Under the pieces are notes generated by a model. That model saw only the letters and a program-made list of their open reading frames with translations. It ran no database searches and had not been told where the DNA came from. The position numbers and the translations under genes were made by a program. From positions 248,001 through 312,000 of the forward strand of contig JAFKEQ010000003.1 of NCBI GenBank assembly GCA_017308575.1: 64,000 bases of DNA, given 5' to 3'. The first letter of the stretch is position 1. Each line of letters begins with the position of its first letter. The DNA comes from Afipia sp. Its GTDB lineage: Bacteria > Pseudomonadota > Alphaproteobacteria > Rhizobiales > Xanthobacteraceae. Of the stretch, positions 43,589-52,939 are shown one piece after another.

Positions 43589-45484
43589 ATGGGTCTGAGC
43601 CAAGCTCTTTCAACCGCGATGGCCGGATTGCGGGCGAACCAGGCGGCGTTGGCGCTGGTGTCGTCCAACGTCGCGAATGCGGAAACGCCGGGTTACGTTC
43701 GCAAGACCACCAATCAGGTTGAAACGGCGGTCGGCACCGGCGCGGGCGTCAATGTCGCCGGCGTCAATCGTGTTCTCGACGACTATATCCAAAGTCAGTT
43801 GCGGACCGAGACCTCGGGCGCGGCCTATGCCACCACGCGCGCCAACTTTCTGAGCAATCTTCAGAGTGTTTACGGCGATCCGGATTCGTCCGCGACTCTC
43901 GAGGCGGCCTTCAACGCGCTGACGACAGCGCTTCAGGCGCTTCAGACCAGCCCGGAATCGCAGTCCGCGCGCACTGGCGTGATCAATGCCGCGCAGGCGA
44001 TGGCGCAGCAGTTGAATTCCACGTCGCAGGGCATCCAGACCTTGCGCAACAGCGCCGAGACGGGACTGACCAGCGCCGTCAACTCGGCCAACAATGCGCT
44101 GACGCAGATTGCGAAGATCAACAAGCAGCTGCTGAATTTTCCCGCGCAGGATGCCTCCACCGCAGCCTTGCTCGACCAGCGCGACCAGTACATCACGCAA
44201 CTGTCGCAACTGATGGATGTTCGCGTCGTCGCGGGTGACGGAAACCAGGTATCGGTCTACACGACCTCGGGCGTGCAACTCGTCAGCGGCTCGGACGCGG
44301 CGACGCTGTCGTTCAATACGCAAGGCAATGTGACGCCCAGCTCGCAATGGAGCGCCGATCCGTCCAAGAGCACGCTCGGCACCATCTCGATTTCCTATCC
44401 GAACGGCGGCAGCATCGATCTTGTGTCGAGCGGCGCGATCCGTTCGGGCTCGATCGCAGCCTATCTCGAACTTCGCGACAACACGCTGGTGCAGGCGCAG
44501 GCCCAGGTCGATCAGCTCGCCGCCGCGATGGCCAGCGCGCTGTCCGATACGACGACCGGCGGCGTGGCTTATCCGCCCGCGACACCGGCACCGGCGCCTG
44601 GCACGCCCAGCGGTTTCGATCTCGATCTGTCCGACATGCAAACGGGCAACGTCATCCATCTGACGTATACGGACACCACCACCGGCGAACAGAAGAATAT
44701 CTCGATCATCCGCGTCGATGATCCGAGCGTATTGCCGCTGAAGGACGATGCGACTGTCGATCCAAACGACAAGGTCATCGGCATCGATTTTTCCGGCGGC
44801 ATGGCCTCGGTCGTGTCGCAGTTGAACGCAGCGCTCGGCGGCGCGAACATCCAGTTCTCGAATCCGTCGGGATCAACGTTGCGGATTGTCGATGACGGCG
44901 CCAGCGGCCTGTCCGATGTCAATGCGGCGTCGGTGACGACGACGGCATCATCCCTGACGGGCGGCGGCGCGCAGCTTCCGTTGTTCACCGACGGCGGAAA
45001 CCTCTATACCGGCGCGATCACGTCCGCCGGATCGCAGCAGGTTGGCCTCGCGGGACGTATCACCGTGAATTCCGCGCTGCTGGCGGACCCGTCGCGCCTT
45101 ATCGTTTACAACACCAATCCGACAACGCCCTCCGGCGACACCACGCGCGTCGATTTCATTCTGTCGCAGCTGACGACCGGGACTTACAGCTATTCGGCCA
45201 AGACCGGCGTCGGATCGAACGCGACGCCTTACAAGGGCACGCTGCTCGGTTTCACGCAGCAATTCACCAGCCTGCAGGGCAATGCCGCCGCGGCGGCCCA
45301 GCAACTTGCCGACGGACAGAACGTGGTGCTGAACACGCTGCAGAAGAAAATGGACGACGCCTCGGGCGTGGATATCGATACCGAAATGGCGAACCTGCTG
45401 GCCTTGCAGAATGCCTATTCCGCGAATGCCCGTGTGATGTCCACAGTCAATTCGATGTTCCAGTCTCTCATGCAGGTCCTGTGA
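43589..45484 (+). CDS. flgK: Flagellar hook-associated protein 1 FlgK
   Basis: 631 residues. Start GLSQALSTAMAGLRANQAALALVSSNVANAETPGYVRK and end EMANLLALQNAYSANARVMSTVNSMFQSLMQVL are the FlgK-type ends. NLQSVYGDPDSSATLEAAFNALTTALQAL is the FlgK D1 helix. Joins hook and filament. Ends 7 bases before flgL. Confidence 0.95.
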   Translation: MGLSQALSTAMAGLRANQAALALVSSNVANAETPGYVRKTTNQVETAVGTGAGVNVAGVNRVLDDYIQSQLRTETSGAAYATTRANFLSNLQSVYGDPDSSATLEAAFNALTTALQALQTSPESQSARTGVINAAQAMAQQLNSTSQGIQTLRNSAETGLTSAVNSANNALTQIAKINKQLLNFPAQDASTAALLDQRDQYITQLSQLMDVRVVAGDGNQVSVYTTSGVQLVSGSDAATLSFNTQGNVTPSSQWSADPSKSTLGTISISYPNGGSIDLVSSGAIRSGSIAAYLELRDNTLVQAQAQVDQLAAAMASALSDTTTGGVAYPPATPAPAPGTPSGFDLDLSDMQTGNVIHLTYTDTTTGEQKNISIIRVDDPSVLPLKDDATVDPNDKVIGIDFSGGMASVVSQLNAALGGANIQFSNPSGSTLRIVDDGASGLSDVNAASVTTTASSLTGGGAQLPLFTDGGNLYTGAITSAGSQQVGLAGRITVNSALLADPSRLIVYNTNPTTPSGDTTRVDFILSQLTTGTYSYSAKTGVGSNATPYKGTLLGFTQQFTSLQGNAAAAAQQLADGQNVVLNTLQKKMDDASGVDIDTEMANLLALQNAYSANARVMSTVNSMFQSLMQVL

Positions 45485-45491
45485 GGTAGTC

Positions 45492-47003
45492 ATGTCAATC
45501 GACGGCGTTAGCGGCAGGACATCGTATCTCGGCTCGTCGCTGATCAACATCAAGAACCAGCTCGATACGCTGACGGAGCAGCTCTCCTCCGGAAAGAAGA
45601 CGACAACCTACGCCGGGCTCGGTATCGATGCCGGAACGGCGACAGGCCTGCGCGCGCAGATTTCAACGCTCGCCAGCTACGCCGACACCGGCACGCTGAT
45701 CAACACGCGCATCAATGTCGCGAACCTGTCGCTGCAGGGCATGTCCGACTCCGCCAGCACCGTCAAGGCGGCCGCCGCTGGCACTACGCTGACGCTGGAC
45801 AATACGGGAAAAACCGCCGGGCAGACGACGGCGATGGCGTCGTTCACCCAGATGGTCGCGTTGCTCAACACCAACGCCGGCGGACGCTATCTGTTTTCCG
45901 GCCGTGCCACCGATACGCCGGCGACCGAGCCTGCGGACGTCATGCTCAATGGAAGCGGAACGCGCGCCGGATTGACGCAACTGATCGACGAGCGCGCGCA
46001 GGCGGACGGCACCACCGGTCTTGGCCGCACCGTGATCAGTTCGCCGACGCCGACATCGGTCACCATCGGCGAGGACGCCGCCGGATCTCCGTTCGGCCTC
46101 AAGCTCAGTGCAGTCACCACGACAGACGCGAATGCAACGGTGACGGGCCCTGCGTCTCCGGCGCCGGGCGACCCGCTGGAAATGTCCGTCGATCTTGGCG
46201 CCACCAATCCCAGCGACGGCGACAAATTCACGTTTACGTTCACGCTTCCGGACGGCACATCGGAAAAGATCGAATTGACGGCGTCCAGCAGCACGCCACT
46301 TCCGGCGGGAAGTTTCGCCATCGGCGCGGACTCGACGGAAACCGCCGCCAACCTCAATTCGGCCCTCAATACCGCCGTGGGGACGCTGGCCAATACCGCA
46401 CTGGTTGCGGCGTCGGCAATCACGGCGTCGGATAACTTCTTCAGTTCGTCGCCGCCCCAGCGCGTCGATACCTCGACCAATCCTCCCGTGGCCTTGCGGG
46501 ACGGAACGCAGACCGACACCGTGTTCTGGTACACCGGCGAAAGCGGCAGCGATCCGGCGCGCGGAACGGCGGTTGCGGGTATCGATCAGTCGATCAGCGT
46601 CCAGTATGGCGCGCGCGCCAACGAGGACGCGTTTGTCACGGCGCTGAAGAACATCGCTGTCTATGCGGCGGTCACGACCAATGCGAGCAATCCGAATGCG
46701 AATGGCCAGTTAACGGCGCTGGACTCTCGCATCGTCGATAACCTCGCGGTCCATACCGGCAAGCAGTCCATTCAGGACATCCAGGCGGATTTCGCCGGCG
46801 CGCAAACAGCCATCGCCACCACCAAGGATCGTCAGACGCAGACGGGATCGATCGCGCAGTCGATGTTGGATTCGATCCAGGGCATCAACGACAACGAGGT
46901 CGCGACCAAGATCATGGCGCTGCAGACCAGCCTGCAGGCGTCATACCAGACCACGGCTTCGCTCTATCAGTTGAGCCTGCTGAAGTATCTGCCCGCGCCA
47001 TAG
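45492..47003 (+). CDS. flgL: Flagellar hook-associated protein 3 FlgL
   Basis: 503 residues. Begins GRTSYLGSSLINIKNQLDTLTEQLSSGKKTTTYAGLG, the flagellin-like D0/D1 start, and ends IMALQTSLQASYQTTASLYQLSLLKYL, a FlgL-type C-terminal helix. Middle is variable. Third gene of the flgE-flgK-flgL operon and followed by a terminator. Confidence 0.93.
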   Translation: MSIDGVSGRTSYLGSSLINIKNQLDTLTEQLSSGKKTTTYAGLGIDAGTATGLRAQISTLASYADTGTLINTRINVANLSLQGMSDSASTVKAAAAGTTLTLDNTGKTAGQTTAMASFTQMVALLNTNAGGRYLFSGRATDTPATEPADVMLNGSGTRAGLTQLIDERAQADGTTGLGRTVISSPTPTSVTIGEDAAGSPFGLKLSAVTTTDANATVTGPASPAPGDPLEMSVDLGATNPSDGDKFTFTFTLPDGTSEKIELTASSSTPLPAGSFAIGADSTETAANLNSALNTAVGTLANTALVAASAITASDNFFSSSPPQRVDTSTNPPVALRDGTQTDTVFWYTGESGSDPARGTAVAGIDQSISVQYGARANEDAFVTALKNIAVYAAVTTNASNPNANGQLTALDSRIVDNLAVHTGKQSIQDIQADFAGAQTAIATTKDRQTQTGSIAQSMLDSIQGINDNEVATKIMALQTSLQASYQTTASLYQLSLLKYLPAP

Positions 47004-47040
47004 CGCGGGTTCGTCATCACTCCGCATGATCCCCCACGAA

Positions 47041-47076
47041 AAGAAACAGGCTCCCTTCTGGGAGCCTGTTTCTTTG
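47041..47076. terminator. Bidirectional terminator between flgL and flbT-1
   Basis: AAAGAAACAGGCTCCC-TTCT-GGGAGCCTGTTTCTTT: 16-base perfect stem, with T-runs in both directions. Confidence 0.9.
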
Positions 47077-47092
47077 TAGCCTGCGTGTGAAA

Positions 47093-47527
47093 TCAAGCTG
47101 CGGTGCTAAGGTCGGCTTCGCGCGATTCAGGCTGTCCGTTCAGCGCGATGTCAAGAAGCTGCTTTTCGTAAGCGATCAGCTTCTTGGATTCTTTCAGCGC
47201 TCTATAATAGTCGCCACTTAAGATCAGGTTATTGATGCCCTGCACCTGATCGGCGGCGCTGGGAACGACGCTGAGGAAATCACGCATGACGTCGAAGTAG
47301 ACGGCGTGATGGTCCTGCGGATCGTGCGAGATGTACATGAGCTGGACCGCCAGATAGATCAGCTTGGCGGGCGTGTCGGCCGTATCTGGCGTCAAAATAT
47401 CTTTCTCGCGCAGCACGGGCAGCCGGTCGCCTTCGATCAGAAACTTGGCGCGCTGATCGGTGTTCGTGATCACGCACGATCCCACGATGATCTTCTCGTG
47501 CGGCTTGAGTTCGACTTTCAAGGCCAT
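47093..47527 (-). CDS. flbT: Flagellar biosynthesis repressor FlbT (copy 1)
   Basis: 144 residues. ALKVELKPHEKIIVGSCVITNTDQRAKFLIEG and VLREKDILTPDTADTPAKLIYLAVQLMYI are the FlbT signature. In Caulobacter FlbT binds flagellin mRNA and lowers its stability when hook assembly is incomplete. Longer than copy 2 by an 18-residue C-terminal tail. It is divergent from flagellin 1 and has no flaF beside it. Confidence 0.93.
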   Translation of the reverse strand: MALKVELKPHEKIIVGSCVITNTDQRAKFLIEGDRLPVLREKDILTPDTADTPAKLIYLAVQLMYISHDPQDHHAVYFDVMRDFLSVVPSAADQVQGINNLILSGDYYRALKESKKLIAYEKQLLDIALNGQPESREADLSTAA

Positions 47528-47593
47528 GGCGGTTCTCCCGAACGAGCCGGTTCCAACCGGATCGACAACTGCGCCGATCCTTTCGGATTATGG

Positions 47594-47608
47594 TTAACGG
47601 CGGGTTAA
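47594..47608. promoter_or_regulatory. Candidate CtrA box between flbT-1 and flagellin 1
   Basis: TTAACGGCGGGTTAA, exact TTAA-N7-TTAA. It lies 67 bases upstream of flbT-1 and about 217 upstream of flagellin 1, so it fits flbT-1 best. Confidence 0.6.
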
Positions 47609-47824
47609 CGCTGCGTGAAACGCGTGACCAGAAAATCGGCAAATACTGCTGCCAAATCAATGCTGTTCTCGTTGCCCATGTGCGGCGCGCACCGCCTCGA
47701 TACGGAGAGTTGAGCAAATCCGGTTCACACCTTTTTAGATTGTTGGCCTCAAGGTGCGACGGTTCGCTGATCGAAAATCGGCGAGCGCTTGTACACGTTG
47801 CGTCACACCAGAAAGGTTACGCTT

Positions 47825-49813
47825 ATGTCTGATATCGTTCTCTCCGCGTCGGTTCGCCAGAACCTGCTCTCCCTCCAGTCGACCGCTGATCTGCTCTCGA
47901 CCACCCAGACCCGCCTTGCCACCGGCAAGAAGGTCAACTCGGCCCTCGACAATCCGACCAACTTCTTCACTGCCGCCGGCCTCGACGCCCGCGCCAGCGA
48001 CATCAACAACCTCCTCGACGGCATCGGCAACGGCGTGCAGGTTCTGCAGGCTGCGAACACCGGCATCACCTCGCTGCAGAAGCTGGTCGATACCGCGAAG
48101 TCGATCGCCAACCAGGCGCTGCAGACCACCGTCGGTTATTCGACCAAGTCGTCGTTCACCAGCACGGCGATCGCCGGCGCGACTGCCGACAACCTGCTCG
48201 GCACGACGACCGCTGCGACTGCCGCGACTGCCGGTACGGTGACCGCGGGTGCTTTCACCGCTGTCGACGTTTCGGGCACGGGTTCGGCTCTGGTTCCGGC
48301 GACTGCCGCGACCACCGTCACCGGCTCTGGCTTCTCGGACGTTGACGTCTCGGGCGGCGCGGTTTCCTTCGACCTGACGGTCGACGGCACCACTCAGACC
48401 ATCACGATCGATTCTGCTGCCGTTACGGCCTACAACACCGCGAACTCGACCACCCTCGACGATACTGCCCTGACGGCGCAGGACATCGCCGACCTGGCGA
48501 ACGACCAGTTCGGCAGCAACGTGGTTACGCTCTCGGGCGGTGAGCTCTCGATTGCGTCGGCGACCACCGGCACTGCTTCGAACGTTCAGATCGCGAACTA
48601 CTCCGCAACCGGCGCAACCGGCTCCACCGGCCTCGCCGACATCAACAACACCGGTTCGGCCGCCGTTCCGGCTGTCCCCGCCGACTCGCTGAGCTTCACC
48701 GTCGCCGTTGACGGCGGTTCGGCCCAGACGGTCACGATCAGCGATGCGACCGTTCAGGCCTACAACACCGCTAACTCCACCACGTTCGACTCCTCGAACC
48801 TGACCGCTGCGAATGTTGCCGCGCTGATCAACGATCAGGTCGGCAGCAACGTCGCCACGGTTTCGACCGGTGGCGCGCTGACGTTCACCTCCACGACGAC
48901 GGGTGCTACCTCCAGCATCGCAGTCAGCGCGGTGACGGCGGCCGGCTCGGCCACCAACACCACGGGCATCGCGGTTGCGAGCAACACCGGTTCTGCCGCT
49001 GTTCCGAGCACCTCGGCGCTTGACGGTCTGACGCTGAACATCGCTTCGACCGGCGGTGGCGCTGCCACCACGATCACCTTCGGCGATGGCACGGGCGGCA
49101 CTGTGAAGACCCTGAACCAGTTGAACGCCGCTCTCTCGGCGAACAACCTGCAGGCTTCTATCAGCACCGATGGCAAGATTACCATCACCACCTCGAACGA
49201 CTATGCGTCGTCCACGGTCGGTGCGGTGACCGGTACCGCGACGGACGCCGGCAAGGCATTCGTCGGTGCGGCTCCGGCTGCGGCGGTTGTCGATCCGGTC
49301 GCTCAGGCGACCCGTGCGAACCTGGTGACGCAGTACAACAACGTCATCGACCAGATCCGCACGACGGCTCAGGACGCTTCGTTCAACGGTGTGAACCTGC
49401 TGAACGGCGACCAGCTCAAGCTGGTGTTCAACGAAACCGGCAAGTCCACCCTGTCGATCACGGGCGTGAACTTCAACCCGGCCGGTCTCGGCCTCGGCAG
49501 CCTGACGGCTGGCACCGACTTCATCGACAACGCTGCGACCAACAAGGTCCTCGCGTCGCTGAACGATGCCTCCAGCACGCTGCGCGGCCAGGCTTCGGCC
49601 CTCGGTTCGAACCTCTCGATCGTGCAGATCCGTCAGGACTTCTCGAAGAGCCTGATCAACGTGCTGCAGACCGGTTCGTCGAACCTGACGCTGGCCGATA
49701 CCAACGAGGAAGCGGCGAACAGCCAGGCGCTGTCCACCCGCCAGTCGATCGCGGTGTCCGCGCTGGCGCTGGCCAACCAGTCGCAGCAGAGCGTTCTTCA
49801 GCTCCTCCGCTAA
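47825..49813 (+). CDS. Flagellin, giant form with DUF1522-like repeats (copy 1)
   Basis: 662 residues from ATG 47825 (AAAGG upstream). Conserved D0/D1 ends: ASVRQNLLSLQSTADLLSTTQTRLATGKKVNSALDNP and STRQSIAVSALALANQSQQSVLQLLR. Between them lie two homologous about 80-residue repeats (roughly 48357-48605 and 48687-48935, each with YNTANST) and a related third segment, all beta-rich and Thr/Ala/Gly-rich, the surface-exposed D2/D3 region. Filament subunit. Usual flagellins are 300-500 residues. Confidence 0.93.
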   Translation: MSDIVLSASVRQNLLSLQSTADLLSTTQTRLATGKKVNSALDNPTNFFTAAGLDARASDINNLLDGIGNGVQVLQAANTGITSLQKLVDTAKSIANQALQTTVGYSTKSSFTSTAIAGATADNLLGTTTAATAATAGTVTAGAFTAVDVSGTGSALVPATAATTVTGSGFSDVDVSGGAVSFDLTVDGTTQTITIDSAAVTAYNTANSTTLDDTALTAQDIADLANDQFGSNVVTLSGGELSIASATTGTASNVQIANYSATGATGSTGLADINNTGSAAVPAVPADSLSFTVAVDGGSAQTVTISDATVQAYNTANSTTFDSSNLTAANVAALINDQVGSNVATVSTGGALTFTSTTTGATSSIAVSAVTAAGSATNTTGIAVASNTGSAAVPSTSALDGLTLNIASTGGGAATTITFGDGTGGTVKTLNQLNAALSANNLQASISTDGKITITTSNDYASSTVGAVTGTATDAGKAFVGAAPAAAVVDPVAQATRANLVTQYNNVIDQIRTTAQDASFNGVNLLNGDQLKLVFNETGKSTLSITGVNFNPAGLGLGSLTAGTDFIDNAATNKVLASLNDASSTLRGQASALGSNLSIVQIRQDFSKSLINVLQTGSSNLTLADTNEEAANSQALSTRQSIAVSALALANQSQQSVLQLLR

Positions 49814-49837
49814 TCGCGGAAGCGGTAGACAACACGG

Positions 49838-49870
49838 AAACGGCGGGGGAAACCCCGCCGTTTTCTTTTT
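49838..49870 (+). terminator. Terminator of flagellin 1
   Basis: AAACGGCGGGG-GAAA-CCCCGCCGTTTT followed by CTTTTT, starting 25 bases after the stop. Confidence 0.9.
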
Positions 49871-49959
49871 GACTCCGCTTTGGCCGGAGCGATGAGAGTC
49901 GGCCGGGCAGGGCGCCGGTGCTTCTTTACCTTTTATTAAGGGAACAATTTAATGGCATC

Positions 49960-49974
49960 TTAACCATAATTTAA
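49960..49974. promoter_or_regulatory. Candidate CtrA box upstream of flagellin 2
   Basis: TTAACCATAATTTAA, exact TTAA-N7-TTAA including the favoured TTAACCAT half. Lies 90 bases upstream of the flagellin 2 start, inside an AT-rich 70-base stretch (49925-50000). Confidence 0.65.
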
Positions 49975-50063
49975 ATCGTGCCTTCTAAAGATTAACGCCA
50001 AAGACGGCCGTCGATGCGAGCGCCGTTCCGTAATCGGCCTGGCTTATCAAGGAAGGTACTCAA

Positions 50064-52037
50064 ATGTCCGATATCGTTCTTTCGGCGTCAGTTCGCCAGA
50101 ACCTGCTCTCGCTGCAGTCCACGGCGGACCTGCTGGCCACCACCCAGACCCGCCTTGCCACCGGCAAGAAGGTCAACACGGCCCTCGACAACCCGACCAA
50201 CTTCTTTACCGCGGCGGGTCTCGACGCCCGCGCCAGCGACATCAACAACCTCCTCGACGGCATCGGCAACGGCGTGCAGGTGCTGCAGGCGGCCAACACC
50301 GGCATCACCTCGCTGCAGAAGCTGATCGATACCGCCAAGTCGATCGCGAATCAGGCGCTGCAGACCCAGGTCGGCTACACCAAGTCCTACGTCAAGACGG
50401 CAGCCAATGCGGGCGCGAACGGCTCGAACATTCTCGGGACCTCGACCGCCGCGACCGCGGGCACCGTGACGGCCGGCGCCTTCACGCCGGTCAACGTCTC
50501 AGGCACCGGTTCAGCGGTTGTTCCGGCGACCGCCGCCACGACCTTCACCGGTTCGGGCTTCTCGGCTCTCGACGTTTCCTCGGGATCGGTCGCGTTCACG
50601 CTGAACGTTGACGGCACTTCGCAGAACATCTCGATCGATGCCGCTGCGGTGACCGCCTACAACACCGCGACCACTTCGTCCCTGACGGCGAGCAGCCTGT
50701 CTGCGGCAGACGTCGCGGCTATCGCAAACTACCAGTTCGACAATACGGGCACCTTGACGCCTGTAACCGTCAACGGCGGTGAGCTCGAGATCGCTTCGGC
50801 GACCACGGGTGCGACCTCGCAGGTGACTATCTCCGGCTACACCAGCACGGCCAACGCTGGCTCGACCGGTCTTGCCGACACCACCAGCACCGGTACCGCT
50901 GGTTCTGCAGCTGTTCCGGCCGACTCACTGAGTTTCTCGGTTACGGTTGATGGCGGCACGACGCAGCCTGTGACGATCAGCGCGGCAACCGTCGCCGCCT
51001 ACAACACCGCCAACAGCACCTCGTTCAATCCCGCCAGCCTGAGCGCGTCGCAGATCGCGGCGATCACCAACTCTCAGGTGGGCAGCAACGTCGCGTCGGT
51101 GTCGGGCGGCAACCTCGTGTTCACGTCGCCGACCACCGGCGCAACCTCGACGGTCGCAGTCAGCGCCGTGACCACAGCGGGCGCAGCTACCAACACCACC
51201 GGCATCGTCGCGGCGAACAACACGGGCGCGAACAGCAGCGGCGGCCTTAATGGCACAACCTTGACCATCGCTTCGACCGGCGGCGGGACGGCGACCACCA
51301 TCGTCTTCGGGACCGGTCCCAACGAAATCTCGACGATCAACCAGCTCAACGCCGCGCTGCTGCCGAACAACCTTCAGGCGAGCATTGACACCACCGGCGC
51401 GATCACCATCACGACCTCGAACGACGCCGCGTCCTCGACGGTGGGTACGCTCGGCGGCTCCGCCACCAATCCGGGCGGCCCGTTCGCCGGTCTCAGCATC
51501 GAGGCTCCGATCCTCGATCCCACCTCGCAGGCGACCCGCGCCAATCTGGTGTCGCAGTACAACAACATTATCAACCAGATCAAAACCACCTCGCAGGACG
51601 CCTCGTTCAACGGCGTCAACCTGCTGAACGGCGACCAGCTCAAGCTGATCTTCAACGAAACCGGCAAGTCCACGCTGAACATCACCGGCGTTAATCTCGA
51701 TCCGGCCGGCCTTGGTCTCGGCGCGCTGACGTCCGGCGTCGATTTCGTCGACAACGTCGCGACCAACAAGGTGCTCGACTCGCTGAACTATGCCAGCAGC
51801 TTCCTGCGCTCGCAGGCCTCGACGCTCGGCTCGAACCTCTCGATCGTGCAGATCCGTCAGGATTTCTCGAAGCAGCTCATCAACGTGCTGCAGTCCGGCT
51901 CGACCAACCTGACCATCGCCGACACCAACGAGGAAGCGGCGAACAGCCAGGCGCTCTCGACCCGTCAGTCGATCGCGGTCTCCGCGCTCGCGCTGGCGAA
52001 CCAGTCGCAGCAGAGCGTGCTCAAGCTGCTGCAGTAA
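50064..52037 (+). CDS. Flagellin, giant form with DUF1522-like repeats (copy 2)
   Basis: 657 residues, start preceded by AAGGAAGG. N- and C-terminal about 110 residues are almost identical to copy 1 (differences such as LLATT for LLSTT), while the central repeats (about 50583-50840 and 50926-51176) are clearly diverged, for example FDNTGTLTPVTVNGGELEIA with an insertion. So the copies are old enough to differ in the exposed part. Followed by a terminator and flbT-2. Confidence 0.93.
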   Translation: MSDIVLSASVRQNLLSLQSTADLLATTQTRLATGKKVNTALDNPTNFFTAAGLDARASDINNLLDGIGNGVQVLQAANTGITSLQKLIDTAKSIANQALQTQVGYTKSYVKTAANAGANGSNILGTSTAATAGTVTAGAFTPVNVSGTGSAVVPATAATTFTGSGFSALDVSSGSVAFTLNVDGTSQNISIDAAAVTAYNTATTSSLTASSLSAADVAAIANYQFDNTGTLTPVTVNGGELEIASATTGATSQVTISGYTSTANAGSTGLADTTSTGTAGSAAVPADSLSFSVTVDGGTTQPVTISAATVAAYNTANSTSFNPASLSASQIAAITNSQVGSNVASVSGGNLVFTSPTTGATSTVAVSAVTTAGAATNTTGIVAANNTGANSSGGLNGTTLTIASTGGGTATTIVFGTGPNEISTINQLNAALLPNNLQASIDTTGAITITTSNDAASSTVGTLGGSATNPGGPFAGLSIEAPILDPTSQATRANLVSQYNNIINQIKTTSQDASFNGVNLLNGDQLKLIFNETGKSTLNITGVNLDPAGLGLGALTSGVDFVDNVATNKVLDSLNYASSFLRSQASTLGSNLSIVQIRQDFSKQLINVLQSGSTNLTIADTNEEAANSQALSTRQSIAVSALALANQSQQSVLKLLQ

Positions 52038-52057
52038 TCGGTTAACCCGAACGAAAG

Positions 52058-52090
52058 AGGGCAGCGGGGATAAAACCTCGCTGCTTTTTT
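52058..52090 (+). terminator. Terminator of flagellin 2
   Basis: GCAGCGGGG-ATAAAA-CCTCGCTGC stem (one G-T pair) followed by TTTTTT, 25 bases after the stop. Confidence 0.85.
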
Positions 52091-52166
52091 GCGCCGTAAA
52101 GTCCGGCTATGGCTCGGAGTGAACAGCGCTACAGTGAAAGTCGCATAGCGTAAGGGAGGACAGAAC

Positions 52167-52547
52167 GTGCCCCTCAGAGTCGAACTGAAGCCGTTTGAAC
52201 GGATCATCATCGGCAACAGCGTGATCACCAATTCGGAGACGCGGGCCGTCTTTCTGATCGACGGCGAGACGCCGATCCTGCGCGAGAAGGATATCCTGAC
52301 TGCCGAGACGGCGAACACGCCGGTGAAGCGGATCTATCTTTGCGTGCAGCAAATGTATCTGGAAGATGACATTCCGAAGTATCAGGATCTCTACCTCGGC
52401 TTCGTGAAGGAGCTTTTGGAAGCGGTGCCGAGCTTTCGCGATGCCATCGAGACGGCGAGTAAGTTAATTTTAAGCGGTCATCTTTACAAAGCTCTAAGAG
52501 AAATCAGGAAACTGATAAGTCGCGAAGATTCTCTCCTATCGAGGTGA
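52167..52547 (+). CDS. flbT: Flagellar biosynthesis repressor FlbT (copy 2)
   Basis: 126 residues. PLRVELKPFERIIIGNSVITNSETRAVFLIDGETPILREKDILTAETANTPVKRIYLCVQQMYLE is the FlbT core. Start preceded by GGGAGGACAG. Paired with flaF 3 bases downstream, the canonical flbT-flaF layout, so this copy is the more likely standard regulator. About half identical to copy 1 by eye. Confidence 0.93.
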   Translation: MPLRVELKPFERIIIGNSVITNSETRAVFLIDGETPILREKDILTAETANTPVKRIYLCVQQMYLEDDIPKYQDLYLGFVKELLEAVPSFRDAIETASKLILSGHLYKALREIRKLISREDSLLSR

Positions 52548-52550
52548 TGA

Positions 52551-52916
52551 ATGTCTACAGCCGCCCAGGCTTACGCTAAGACCGCCCGCACGACAGCTTC
52601 GCCTCGCGAGATCGAAGCGCAAGCTTTGCTAAAGGCCGCGAACAAGCTGCAGAGCGTGATGGCGAACTGGCCGAACACCGATGTCGATTTTGCCGAAGCG
52701 CTGCTTTTTAATCGAAAACTATGGTCCATCCTTCTGAGCGCAGTGACCAGCGACGACAATCCACAGCCGATCGAAGTGCGCCAGAACATCGCCAATATCG
52801 GCACCTTCGTCATGTCCCAGACGGCGGAATTGCAGCTCTATCCGCAACCGGAGAAGCTCAAGCCGCTGATCGAGATCAATTGCAATCTGGCGGCGGGCCT
52901 GTCCGGCCGCGGCTGA
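52551..52916 (+). CDS. flaF: Flagellar biosynthesis regulator FlaF
   Basis: 121 residues. AYAKTARTTASPREIEAQALLKAANKLQSV and FNRKLWSILLSAVTSDDNPQPIEVRQNIANIGTFVMSQT match the FlaF family. In Caulobacter FlaF is needed for flagellin synthesis or secretion and is opposed by FlbT. Co-directional with flbT-2, 3-base gap. Confidence 0.95.
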   Translation: MSTAAQAYAKTARTTASPREIEAQALLKAANKLQSVMANWPNTDVDFAEALLFNRKLWSILLSAVTSDDNPQPIEVRQNIANIGTFVMSQTAELQLYPQPEKLKPLIEINCNLAAGLSGRG

Positions 52917-52939
52917 TACGATCGAAGCGGAGACGAACG

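Noticed and set aside
47744..47758. Sigma-54-like TTGGCCTCAAGGTGCG upstream of flagellin 1
   Set aside because: The GG to GC spacing is 9, not 10, and the -24 bases CCTCAAG do not match CACG; spacing in sigma-54 promoters is strict.
49988..50016. Sigma-28-like TAAAGATT ... GCCGTCGA upstream of flagellin 2
   Set aside because: Spacer is 13 instead of 11 and the -10 is poor; a CtrA box in the same region is a better match.
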